NCBI GenBank assembly: GCA_030263535.1
Contig: SZPB01000016.1
Span: 1-34,832, forward strand
DNA: 34,832 nucleotides
Reading direction: 5' to 3'
Source of the DNA: Cytophagia bacterium CHB2
GTDB lineage: Bacteria > Zhuqueibacterota > Zhuqueibacteria > Zhuqueibacterales > Zhuqueibacteraceae
The notes below the pieces were generated by a model. The model saw only the letters and a list, made by a program, of their open reading frames with translations, had not been told where the DNA came from and ran no database searches. This document shows positions 18,734-25,992 of this stretch, piece by piece. The position numbers and the translations under genes were made by a program. The stretch's first letter is position 1, and each line of letters starts with the position of its first letter.

Positions 18734-19006
18734 TTACGTTGACCGGCGCGCCGGGTCATCCGCCTCCTCCAACTCTTTTAGCTCATCCATTTCTTTGAGA
18801 TAATCAAAGACGCGCCTCGCTTCACCTTCATCTAACGTATTAATTGCGAAGCCAACATGTACGATGACATAGTCGCCGACTCTGGCTTCCGGCGTATACG
18901 CGAGGTTCACTTCTTTCAGAATGCCGCCAAAATTCACTTTCCCCGTGCGCAGCAGCGGCTCGTCGCCGTTAATACTCATGATTTTTCCCGGCACTGCGAG
19001 GCACAT
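18734..19006 (-). CDS. hypC: Hydrogenase maturation chaperone HypC
   Basis: Small chaperone that, with HypD, carries the Fe(CN)2CO unit to the large subunit. 90 residues, beginning MCLAVPGKI: the cysteine after the initiator methionine is the essential one. The beta-barrel part has VNFGGILKEVNLAYTPEARVGDYVIVHVGFAI, with a charged helical tail. AAGGAG lies seven bases before ATG 19006, so the start is secure. The 369-base gap upstream (19007-19375) holds no convincing gene; a CxxC-containing stretch there continues the hypA frame past its stop. Confidence 0.96.
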   Translation of the reverse strand: MCLAVPGKIMSINGDEPLLRTGKVNFGGILKEVNLAYTPEARVGDYVIVHVGFAINTLDEGEARRVFDYLKEMDELKELEEADDPARRST

Positions 19007-19375
19007 CTTAATACTCCTTGCGCTTTGTTTTGATCGAATTCACAAAGGTGAAAGCCGTTCGGATTCAGCAGCGCAGAATTAGCAATTCGCATGCAAGTTT
19101 AGAAGCAAGATAACCGGAATGCAAATCAGGCGCAACACCTAAGGCAAATATGCTGGATCATCAAAGGCCGGAGGGAGCTACGTCTTATACCTGCCGCCCG
19201 TGGCAACGGCAAAGAGTCGATGGTAACCGCAATTTGTGCAGTTGGGGAAAGGGTTAATTTCGCGCCAATTATCCATCTTCCCGCCGGCATCAGCGATGGG
19301 CAGCGCCGGCAAGAAACAGGCAAAAGCGCACGCTCGGCGCTGCGCACGATCTAGCGCATACGCGCCTAACCGTCC

Positions 19376-19645
19376 TCAATCAAACTCATCCACTTCCACA
19401 CTTTCGAGAATGATCTCTTGTGCGTGGGAATCCGTGAAATCGTTTGAGACTTCGATGTCGAGATGCGCGTTTTCGGCAATCGTGCCGCGCGAGGCGTGCA
19501 CAAAATGTTCACGGAAATGATCGGGGGACATATGCGACAACGCGCCCAATTTGACTTTAACGCCCAGCACTCTGCGGGCATGCGGCACGCGCGCCACGGA
19601 TTCGATTTTGCGCATCAAATCTGCCATCAAAGAGAATTCATGCAT
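19376..19645 (-). CDS. hypA: HypA-like nickel chaperone lacking the zinc-finger domain
   Basis: HypA delivers nickel to [NiFe] hydrogenase. The N-terminal nickel site MHEFS (His2), the middle segment VKLGALSHMSPDHFREHF and RGTIAENAHLDIE are recognisable. The protein is 89 residues against about 113-118 usually, and contains no cysteine at all: the CxxC ... CxxC zinc finger is replaced by DFTDSHAQ before the final strand EIILESVEVDEFD. A clean loop excision rather than truncation is suggested because that last strand is kept. Its start overlaps the end of the protease gene by 8 bases (ATGCATGA), so translation is probably coupled. hypB normally follows hypA, but hypC comes next here. Confidence 0.88.
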   Translation of the reverse strand: MHEFSLMADLMRKIESVARVPHARRVLGVKVKLGALSHMSPDHFREHFVHASRGTIAENAHLDIEVSNDFTDSHAQEIILESVEVDEFD

Positions 19646-20126
19646 GATTTATTGTCCTCGGTATGAATCGTAAATCAGATTGAATTTGTGCAGCAACTGT
19701 CTGCGCTGCTTTTTCGATTTCCGGTGAAAGTCTTGCGCCGGCTTCGAACGTTTTTCCTTCAATGCCATAGACGACAAGATTTTCAGGAAGCTGCTGTAAC
19801 GCCCGGGCGAGTTCCACCGCTTCTGCGACGCTGAACGCGTGCGTGGAATAATGAAAAAAACTGCTGGGCATGGGTTGTTTACCGGCATCCAAACGAAAAA
19901 CCGTTCCCGGCGCAGCGCCGGAGTGTACCGCATCGACGATGATCACATGTTCCGCGCCTTTCCAGGCTTCCATCAATGCCGCGCCCTCGCCGCTGAGCGT
20001 CAGAATGCCAACGCTTTCCGGCAGTTGCCCTTGCAGCCGCCGCGCGATGACGAGGCCAACGCCGTCGTCGCCGCGATACTCATTGCCGACGCCAATCACG
20101 AGAGTGGTTGTTGCGTTCGTTTTCAT
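19638..20126 (-). CDS. Hydrogenase maturation protease (HycI/HybD family, peptidase M52)
   Basis: Endopeptidase that removes the C-terminal tail of the large subunit after nickel insertion. 162 residues. Motifs: VIGVGNEYRGDDGVG near residue 11 (first acidic nickel ligand), IIVDAVHSG near residue 62 (second Asp), and STHAFSV near 94 (His). It lies downstream of hydA, whose chain carries a 13-residue tail after the last cluster motif, the expected substrate. It overlaps hypA by 8 bases. The 170-base gap to hydA contains MITE-like copy 2. Confidence 0.93.
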   Translation of the reverse strand: MKTNATTTLVIGVGNEYRGDDGVGLVIARRLQGQLPESVGILTLSGEGAALMEAWKGAEHVIIVDAVHSGAAPGTVFRLDAGKQPMPSSFFHYSTHAFSVAEAVELARALQQLPENLVVYGIEGKTFEAGARLSPEIEKAAQTVAAQIQSDLRFIPRTINHA

Positions 20127-20172
20127 CTGTGGTTTATGCGGCTGGAGAACGAGTTCGTACGAAGATCGTCAT

Positions 20173-20287
20173 TCAAATAACTTACTCATTTTCTTTAAAC
20201 CGCTAATCAACGCGAATGGCCGCTAATGCTCTTTAATTCGCGATGATTTGCGTCAATTCGCGGTCGGAGATAGGGAAAGTTATTTAA
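20173..20287. mobile_element. MITE-like palindromic element, copy 2
   Basis: Ends TCAAATAACTT and AAGTTATTTAA, with internal CCGCTAAT, ACGCGAATGG and CCGCGAATT blocks arranged as a long imperfect palindrome. It shares ends, size (115 against 112 bases) and internal blocks with 13046-13157. It lies between hydA stop and the protease start within the hydrogenase operon. No open frame. Confidence 0.7.
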
Positions 20288-20296
20288 TCGTCGATC

Positions 20297-21598
20297 CTAT
20301 TTATCTTCCGCCTCACGCTCAATATTCAACTTCAAAAAATGTGTGGCGCATGAGATGCACGGGTCATAGTTACGAATTGCCTGTTCGCATTGCCACGTGA
20401 GTTTTTCTTGCGGGAGATGCAAAAATTTGGGCACATAATTGCGGAGATCGTTTTCAATCGTCTTTTGATTTTGTGAGGTCGGCGGAACAATCTTGGCGTC
20501 GAGAATCGCGCCGTGTTCGTCAAGACGGTAGCGATGATACAAAATGCCGCGCGGCGCTTCCGTGCAGCCATGTCCCACCGCAGCCCTGGGCGTCATTTCG
20601 ATGAACGGCTGCGCGGGAGGTTCATATGCCGCGATAATGCGGAGCGCTTCGTCACAAGCATACACAATTTCAACGCTGCGCACGATAATGCTTTGAAACG
20701 GATTGCGGCATTCCGAGCCAATGCCGGCTTCGTGTGCGGACTCTTGCGCGAGCGGCGAAAGGCGGTCGAAATTCAAATTATAACGCGCCATTGGCCCGAC
20801 AAAATAGGCGCCGCGCGCCTTGAGCACGGAATGCAGCGCATTGGAGTGTTGCACATGCTCTTCGGCAAAATGCGATTCATACTCGCGCACGGCAATATCC
20901 AGTCCTTTGTTTGAAACGATCCGGCCTTCATTAAAGGGATATTCTTCCGGATGCCGGAGGCTGACGAATTCATAATCCTGATCAAACTCAGGGAAGGGCA
21001 GCTTTGCGACCCAGCGCACGGTTGCAAGCGCCGCGTCGCGCGCCCATTTCAGGCGCTCGGCGAGCTGCAGCAAATCTTGCTTATCCGGCGCTTTATAAAA
21101 TCCGCCGACGCGTATGTTGATGGGATGAATTTCACGGCCGCCCACAAGCGTAACGATCTCGTTGCCGATTTTTTTAAGCTGCAGGCCGCGTTGCACGACT
21201 TCGGGATAATCTTTCGCCATTTGAATGGCGTCATCATAACCGAGAAAATCCGGCGCGTGCAGCATGTAAACGTGCAACGTGTGGCTTTCGATCCATTCCC
21301 CGCAATAGATCAGCCGGCGCAACGCGCGCAACTGCCCTTCGACTTTTACGCCAAAGGCGTCTTCCATCGCATGTACAGCGCTCATTTGGTACGCGATCGG
21401 GCATATGCCGCAGATGCGTGCCGTGATGTCCGGCGCTTCACTGAAATCGCGGCCGCGCAAGAACGCTTCGAAGAAACGCGGCGGCTCGAAAATTTTCAAT
21501 TTCGCTTCAGTGACCGCGTTCTCTTTGATCTTGACGTACAACGCGCCTTCGCCTTCGACCCGGGCGAGGTAATCCACTTTGATGGTTTTGGTTTTCAT
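20297..21598 (-). CDS. hydA: [NiFe] hydrogenase large (alpha) subunit, group 3b type
   Basis: Catalytic subunit of a cytosolic NAD(P)-linked (sulf)hydrogenase interconverting H2 and reduced pyridine nucleotide. 433 residues. N-terminal nickel motif [19 protein letters not shown] (Cys63, Cys66; the His of the classic RxCGxCxxxH is Tyr, which I recall as usual in bacterial group 3b). C-terminal motif DPCISCATH (Cys414, Cys417, His420), followed by [13 protein letters not shown], the probable cleaved tail. Group 3b is supported by the HydB-HydG-HydD-HydA gene set and order. It starts 15 bases after hydD. Regulated probably as part of the long operon from the cytochrome gene or from an internal promoter near 24169. 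Confidence 0.95.
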   Translation of the reverse strand: MKTKTIKVDYLARVEGEGALYVKIKENAVTEAKLKIFEPPRFFEAFLRGRDFSEAPDITARICGICPIAYQMSAVHAMEDAFGVKVEGQLRALRRLIYCGEWIESHTLHVYMLHAPDFLGYDDAIQMAKDYPEVVQRGLQLKKIGNEIVTLVGGREIHPINIRVGGFYKAPDKQDLLQLAERLKWARDAALATVRWVAKLPFPEFDQDYEFVSLRHPEEYPFNEGRIVSNKGLDIAVREYESHFAEEHVQHSNALHSVLKARGAYFVGPMARYNLNFDRLSPLAQESAHEAGIGSECRNPFQSIIVRSVEIVYACDEALRIIAAYEPPAQPFIEMTPRAAVGHGCTEAPRGILYHRYRLDEHGAILDAKIVPPTSQNQKTIENDLRNYVPKFLHLPQEKLTWQCEQAIRNYDPCISCATHFLKLNIEREAEDK

Positions 21599-21613
21599 GG
21601 TTTCGTGCCTCGC

Positions 21614-22450
21614 TCACAAACGCGTTTCGTGCGCTTCGCTTTCCTTGCGGAACGCCTCGGCGTAGGCGTTGAATCCGCGAAAGGCGCGTACCAGATTATC
21701 TCCCGAAACGCCCAGACGGCTCCACCATTCGCTCAAGGAAGCGGTGTTGGGCGTTTCCTTCGGCCCGAAGCAACCGTAGCAGCCGCGATCATAGGCCGGG
21801 CAAATCGCGCCGCAGCCGGCATGCGTCACCGGGCCGAGGCATGGCGTGCCGTGCGCAACCATCACGCAAGTCATGCCGCGCAGCTTGCACTCCTGACACA
21901 CACTGTGCTGCGGCGTATTCGGCTTGCGGCCGTGCAAAAAGGCGCTGATCACTTCCACCAATTGCATTTTGTTGATCGGGCAGCCGCGCAGCTCGAAATC
22001 AACGAAGACATGATCCGCAATCGGCGTGGATTTATTCAAGGTTGAAATGTAAGCCGGTGTAGCATAAACGATGGAGATGAATTCCTTCACCTCCTTGAAA
22101 TTGCGCAATGCTTGAATGCCGCCGGCGGTGGCGCACGCGCCGATCGTCACCAAAAATTTCGAAACCCGGCGCACTTGATGAATGCGCTCGGCGTCGTGCG
22201 GCGTCGTGATCGAGCCCTCCACCAGCGAAAGATCATAGGGGCCTTTCACAAATGCGCGCGTCGCTTCGGGAAAGTTGGCAATCTCCACGGCGTCGGCCAC
22301 GGCCAACAACTCGTCTTCACAATCCAACAAACTCAATTGACAGCCGTCACACGAGGCGAATTTCCACACCGCGACTTTGGGTTTGCCGTTTTTTGTTGAG
22401 GCGGATCTTGTCCGCGTTTTTCGGCTGAGGTTTTTTGTTTTACGTTGCAT
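21614..22450 (-). CDS. hydD: [NiFe] hydrogenase small (delta) subunit, group 3b type
   Basis: Electron-transfer small subunit carrying FeS clusters next to the large subunit. 278 residues; no Tat signal, so cytosolic. Proximal cluster [15 protein letters not shown] (Cys34, Cys37), [12 protein letters not shown] and [18 protein letters not shown]; further cluster cysteines in [32 protein letters not shown] and [14 protein letters not shown] basic N-terminal stretch of about 20 residues precedes the domain. The ATG lies 3 bases after the hydG stop, so the two are tightly coupled. Confidence 0.94.
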   Translation of the reverse strand: MQRKTKNLSRKTRTRSASTKNGKPKVAVWKFASCDGCQLSLLDCEDELLAVADAVEIANFPEATRAFVKGPYDLSLVEGSITTPHDAERIHQVRRVSKFLVTIGACATAGGIQALRNFKEVKEFISIVYATPAYISTLNKSTPIADHVFVDFELRGCPINKMQLVEVISAFLHGRKPNTPQHSVCQECKLRGMTCVMVAHGTPCLGPVTHAGCGAICPAYDRGCYGCFGPKETPNTASLSEWWSRLGVSGDNLVRAFRGFNAYAEAFRKESEAHETRL

Positions 22451-22453
22451 AGT

Positions 22454-23284
22454 TCAAATTTCCCGCTTGGCCAGCAGTTCCCGGAGCTGATCGTACCGGA
22501 ACACCGGCCCATCTTTGCAAATAAACGTGTGCCCAAACTGGCAATGTCCGCACAATCCAATGGCGCATTTCATGTTGCGCTCCATGGAAAGAAAAATATT
22601 ATCCGCGCGGATGCCGCGTTTTTGCAGCTCGAGCACGGTGAAGCGCATCATAATCTCCGGGCCGCACACCATGGCAACGGTATTGGCGGGATCGAAGGGC
22701 GCTTTGGGAACAAGGGTGGTGACGACGCCGACATTGCCGCGCCACGCGCCGGCTGCGCGATCGACGGTGACATAAACATCGAGATCGAGACGTGCACGCC
22801 AGTTCTCCAATTCACGCCGATATAAAATATCTTCCGGACTGCGGGTGCCGTAGAGCAAAACCACTTTGCCGTATTTTTCACGCTGCCTGAGCACGGCATA
22901 CAACGCCGGCCGCAAGGGCGCCAGCCCAATGCCGCCCGCCACAATCACCACATCATTGCCCAGGGCTTCTTGCACCGGCCAGTGCGTGCCAAACGGCCCG
23001 CGCACGCCCAGGACGCTGCCGCGTTTCAATTTGCGCATGGCTTTGGTCACAGTGCCGACGGCGCGCGTGGTATGCACCAGCTTTTCCGGCTTGCCGGGAT
23101 CTCCGCAAATGGAAATTGGCACTTCGCCGACGCCAAAAACGTAGAGCATGTTGAATTGGCCGGCGGCAAAAGCAAACTCACCGGCGCCGTTTGCCGGGCT
23201 GAGTTCGAGTGTAAACGTGTCATACGTATTCTGCTGCACACGCTGCACACGAAACGATGCCGGTAACATGGGATCAGGTGTCAT
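22454..23284 (-). CDS. hydG: Hydrogenase gamma subunit: FAD/NAD(P)-binding oxidoreductase with [2Fe-2S]
   Basis: Diaphorase-type subunit passing electrons between the FeS chain and NAD(P). 276 residues of the ferredoxin-reductase fold: FAD domain about 10-100, NAD(P) domain about 105-225 with [19 protein letters not shown] and VCGPEIMM, and a C-terminal [2Fe-2S] motif Cys240, Cys245, Cys248, Cys256. Similar to PyrK and the gamma subunits of group 3b/3c hydrogenases. No clear ribosome site before ATG 23284; the upstream 300-base gap holds a 14-base palindrome and a 145-base palindromic element. Confidence 0.93.
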   Translation of the reverse strand: MTPDPMLPASFRVQRVQQNTYDTFTLELSPANGAGEFAFAAGQFNMLYVFGVGEVPISICGDPGKPEKLVHTTRAVGTVTKAMRKLKRGSVLGVRGPFGTHWPVQEALGNDVVIVAGGIGLAPLRPALYAVLRQREKYGKVVLLYGTRSPEDILYRRELENWRARLDLDVYVTVDRAAGAWRGNVGVVTTLVPKAPFDPANTVAMVCGPEIMMRFTVLELQKRGIRADNIFLSMERNMKCAIGLCGHCQFGHTFICKDGPVFRYDQLRELLAKREI

Positions 23285-23329
23285 AATGATGCCGCATGCA
23301 AATTATTCTGAACTGCTTCACCCCCCGGC

Positions 23330-23343
23330 CTGGCGGCCGCCAG
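23330..23343. promoter_or_regulatory. Perfect 14-base palindrome upstream of hydG
   Basis: CTGGCGGCCGCCAG is exactly self-complementary and ends 46 bases before the hydG start. Position suits an operator or leader stem. The bound factor is unknown and chance is possible in GC-rich sequence. Confidence 0.3.
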
Positions 23344-23409
23344 CGTCTAGTCAGTTGTTGCAAGACTTTGTTGCCGCGCTCCGGTGGCCAGGGATAGAAT
23401 GCTTTGATC

Positions 23410-23554
23410 TACAGCGTTTTTTAAATGCGTGTACAGGATTCGTAGCCCTGCCCCCTTGCGGGGCATTGTTGCAACCGCGAATTTCATGGCTTCAACAGCC
23501 GCCCACAAGGGGCGGGGACTACAAACTCTGTTCATCCAAATGCAAAACGCTGTA
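23410..23554. repeat. 145-base imperfect palindrome in the cNMP protein-hydG gap
   Basis: Ends TACAGCGTTTT and AAAACGCTGTA are exact inverted repeats. The complement relation continues with mismatches through arms of about 67 bases (GTAGCCCTGCCCC / GGGGCGGGGACTAC; TTGCGGGGC / GCCCACAA). It looks like a MITE or REP-type element of a different family from 13046-13157. It lies inside the hydrogenase operon and has no open frame. Confidence 0.65.
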
Positions 23555-23584
23555 AACAAGTGATCGGCCACAAAAACAATTCCG

Positions 23585-24061
23585 TCATCGCGATGACTGC
23601 GAATGATTCGCGCCGTAAATATCCAGCAATTGCAAACGTGTGGCTTCCAGCCGTTGCTCGATAATGTGCGAGAATCGCTTTAAAAGCTCATATCCCAGAT
23701 GATGATCTTCCTCGCATTTGGTGCGCAGGCATTTGGCGTCAAGCGCGATGGCCCGCGTCAGCTCCACCGCACGCGCATCGAAATGCCACTGGTAAGGCGG
23801 AATGAGCCAGGACCAGCCCAGCACTTCGCCGTCGCCAATCGTTTGAATGGTAATAGGGCCGCGCTCAGCCGCAAAAATATCCACCGCGACTTTGCCATGC
23901 CGGATGATGTAAAACGTGTTGGCTTCTTCGTCTTCATGAAACAAAAATTGTCCGGCTTCAAAGCGCACGTTGGAAGCGCAGCCAACGATAAGCTGAATGT
24001 AGTGAGGCGCGAGCCCCTTCACGAACGGATGTTCGGCTAAAATCGGTTCGAGTGTTTCCAT
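23585..24061 (-). CDS. Cyclic-nucleotide-binding-fold protein with altered ligand cassette, no DNA-binding domain
   Basis: 158 residues from ATG 24061, which has AAGGAG seven bases upstream (an in-frame TTG 18 bases earlier is less likely). A single CAP-type effector domain about 5-110 (LAPHYIQLIVGCASNVRFEAGQ, TFYIIRHGKVAVDIF) and a helical tail; there is no helix-turn-helix. In the phosphate-binding cassette the usual GE...L and PRxA are replaced by GWSWLIPPYQWHFDARA (about 82-98), so the glutamate and arginine that hold cAMP in Crp are absent. It probably senses something else or acts through protein contact. Placed between hydB and hydG on the same strand, it may modulate the hydrogenase post-translationally (inference). 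Confidence 0.85.
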   Translation of the reverse strand: METLEPILAEHPFVKGLAPHYIQLIVGCASNVRFEAGQFLFHEDEEANTFYIIRHGKVAVDIFAAERGPITIQTIGDGEVLGWSWLIPPYQWHFDARAVELTRAIALDAKCLRTKCEEDHHLGYELLKRFSHIIEQRLEATRLQLLDIYGANHSQSSR

Positions 24062-24168
24062 CTGGTTTCTCCTTGGCAAACGCTTTGTAACGAAAAATCT
24101 AATGAACCCGCCCTGTCACTTTTAGGGTAAGCGCCGCGCCCGGCTGATTGAGTGCGCCGCGCGGTTTG

Positions 24169-24197
24169 ATTTTATAACGGCCAATTGTTCCGCTCAA
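24169..24197 (-). promoter_or_regulatory. Candidate sigma-70-type promoter before the cNMP-fold gene
   Basis: On the minus strand TTGAGC, a 17-base spacer and TAAAAT (4 of 6 and 5 of 6 to consensus). It lies in the 193-base gap between hydB and the cNMP-fold gene, giving a leader of about 100 bases. It would allow hydG-hydD-hydA to be expressed apart from hydB. Based on pattern only. Confidence 0.35.
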
Positions 24198-24254
24198 ACC
24201 GTTTTATTTCTTTCCAGCATGATTTGCTCAAATCGTGAGTGCAAGCGTCGCATC

Positions 24255-25385
24255 TCATCTCGGTTTACCGGCTTTGTTGGACGATTCATTTTCTCGCATG
24301 GCTTGCACTTCTTCGGTGAGATCGATTCCCACCGGGCACCAGGTGATGCAGCGACCGCACCCGACGCAGCCGGAGACGCCGAATTGATCAATCCAGGAGG
24401 CGAGCTTGTGGGTTAGCCATTGGCGATAACGCGCTTTGACCGAAGGGCGCACACTGCCGCCGTGAATGTAGGAAAAATCCATAGTGAAACAGGAATCCCA
24501 CTTGCGCCAGCGCTCCGCATGTTCACCAGTCAAGTCCGTCACATCCTCAACCGTGGCGCAAAAACAGGTTGGGCAAACCATCGTGCAGTTGGCGCAGCTC
24601 AAGCAGCGTCCGGCCACTTCTTCCCAGCGCGGATTGTCGGTATTGCGGTACAGCAATTCTTTAATGCCCTCCGTATTCAACTTGGGCTTCATTTGCTGCG
24701 CGGCGCGCGCGACAACTTCATCGATCTTCGCGAGATCTTCCGCGCTCGCCTCTTGATGCGGAATTTCCTGAACGATCCCGGCGCCGCGCTCCGAACCGGT
24801 TTCGACGATGAAATAATGCCGTTTGCCTTCCACCACTTCGGTGAGCGCGAGATCGAAGCCACCCGTTGCTCGCGGCCCGGTGTTCATCGACGCACAAAAA
24901 CAATTTCCACCCGCCTGCCCGCAATTGACCGCGATGATGAAAATCTTTTCGCGGCGCGTGCGATAGGCCGGATCAACATAACTGCCGCCCATAAAGATTT
25001 TGTCTTGAATGGCGAGCGCGTGCAACTCGCAGGCGCGCACGCCGAGAAAGGCGCGCAGCGGAACCTCGTCCGATTCCGGCGCAATGTTGAAGCCCTCGCT
25101 GGTGCGTTGCGCCTGCCAGAGCCGCAACGTGGGCGGGTGCAGGAATCGTTTCCACGAGTGCGGGCCGACGACGTAACCAAACAATGCTGGATCCGCGCGT
25201 TTCTGCAAGCGGTAAGCGCCTTTCTTCTGCTCATCCGTTACACCCTGCGGCAAATCCCGGCTCGAGCGCAACGAATCGTAGACAATCGCGCCGTCGCGCA
25301 CGCGTGGCCCAATAATTTCTTGAAAGCCGCGGCGCTGCAGAGCCTCGAACAGAGCATCCAGGGCGTTTCGTTCAATGATTTTCAT
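24255..25385 (-). CDS. hydB: Hydrogenase beta subunit: 4Fe-4S dicluster protein, group 3b type
   Basis: FeS electron-transfer subunit of the cytosolic hydrogenase. 376 residues. The N-terminal part has the family block [20 protein letters not shown], and [18 protein letters not shown]; the C-terminal part has two [4Fe-4S] sites, [16 protein letters not shown] about residue 263 and [17 protein letters not shown] about residue 342. This is the plan of HydB / anaerobic sulfite reductase A proteins. It starts 18 bases after the cytochrome gene stop, with AAGG before ATG 25385, so it is probably co-transcribed with that gene. It is separated from hydG by the cNMP-fold gene, an unusual interruption of the beta-gamma pair. 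Confidence 0.93.
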   Translation of the reverse strand: MKIIERNALDALFEALQRRGFQEIIGPRVRDGAIVYDSLRSSRDLPQGVTDEQKKGAYRLQKRADPALFGYVVGPHSWKRFLHPPTLRLWQAQRTSEGFNIAPESDEVPLRAFLGVRACELHALAIQDKIFMGGSYVDPAYRTRREKIFIIAVNCGQAGGNCFCASMNTGPRATGGFDLALTEVVEGKRHYFIVETGSERGAGIVQEIPHQEASAEDLAKIDEVVARAAQQMKPKLNTEGIKELLYRNTDNPRWEEVAGRCLSCANCTMVCPTCFCATVEDVTDLTGEHAERWRKWDSCFTMDFSYIHGGSVRPSVKARYRQWLTHKLASWIDQFGVSGCVGCGRCITWCPVGIDLTEEVQAMRENESSNKAGKPR

Positions 25386-25403
25386 AACACCTTCAGCGAG
25401 GAT

Positions 25404-25958
25404 TTACTTCGTCTTCAAATAGCCGCTTTTGGAGAATCGCTTCGGGTCGCGTAAAAAAGCGGTTCTGCAATCCGGGCATTCAAAATAAAAAGTCTTGTCC
25501 CCGTATTGCGCCCACAAATTGGTTTTCCGCGCAACTGTCGTACTCAACGGCGCGCCGCACACCGGACAAATGTCATCCAGATTCTTGAGATTCACCGGGG
25601 TGTTGGCCTTGCCGTGCAGCGAAGCAATATACTGGGTCACGGCGCTAATCTCTTGCGGCGTCAGCGCAATCGGCGGCATCAGGGTCGAATCTTCCAGCGT
25701 TTGCAAATGTTTCTTTACATAAAGCGTATCCATTGCCAGCATCAATGCGGAAAGCTCGCCGCCTTGGAACTCTTCTCCGCCATGCGCAATGCTATGACAT
25801 GCGCTGCAATCTTCTCTAAGAAAAATTTGTTCGCCCAGGGCGACTTGTTCCGCCAGATAGCCCGGTGAGGGCAGATGATCGTCTCCTGATTTGCAGCCGG
25901 CGCCGAGCCACAGCATTAGCGCCCAACTCGACACGATTACAACTTTTAAAAATCGCAT
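25404..25958 (-). CDS. Lipoprotein cytochrome c with C-terminal TRASH/YHS-like metal-binding domain
   Basis: 184 residues. Lipobox LWLGAGC puts the lipidated cysteine at residue 22, so the mature protein faces the outside of the cytoplasmic membrane or the periplasm. One class I haem c domain: CSACH at 51-55 with Met94 in STLMPPIAL as the likely sixth ligand. A C-terminal module follows with CPVC at 131-134 and CPDC at 161-164 around WAQYGDKTFYFE and DPKRF, resembling TRASH/YHS metal-binding domains. AAAGGAG precedes ATG 25958. It lies 34 bases after the receiver-Usp gene and 18 bases before hydB. A role as redox or metal sensor for this locus is inference; it cannot contact the cytosolic hydrogenase directly. 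Confidence 0.85.
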   Translation of the reverse strand: MRFLKVVIVSSWALMLWLGAGCKSGDDHLPSPGYLAEQVALGEQIFLREDCSACHSIAHGGEEFQGGELSALMLAMDTLYVKKHLQTLEDSTLMPPIALTPQEISAVTQYIASLHGKANTPVNLKNLDDICPVCGAPLSTTVARKTNLWAQYGDKTFYFECPDCRTAFLRDPKRFSKSGYLKTK

Positions 25959-25992
25959 ATCTGTCTCCTTTCTCTGAAGAGGTGAATGAAGG

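Noticed and set aside
20297-21598. Tyr in place of His in the Hyd[11 protein letters not shown] motif as a defect
   Set aside because: I recall Tyr at this position in bacterial group 3b large subunits, so it is likely normal for the subgroup.
20951-22045. Plus-strand frame of 364 codons (and similar ones at 3766-4869, 10194-11132, 24420-25454)
   Set aside because: Antisense shadows of HydA/HydD, the alanine-dehydrogenase-like protein, the oxidoreductase beta-gamma chain and HydB; no recognisable domains.
13046-23554. CRISPR array
   Set aside because: The repeats are few, differ between gaps and are palindromic elements without regular spacers; no cas genes are present.
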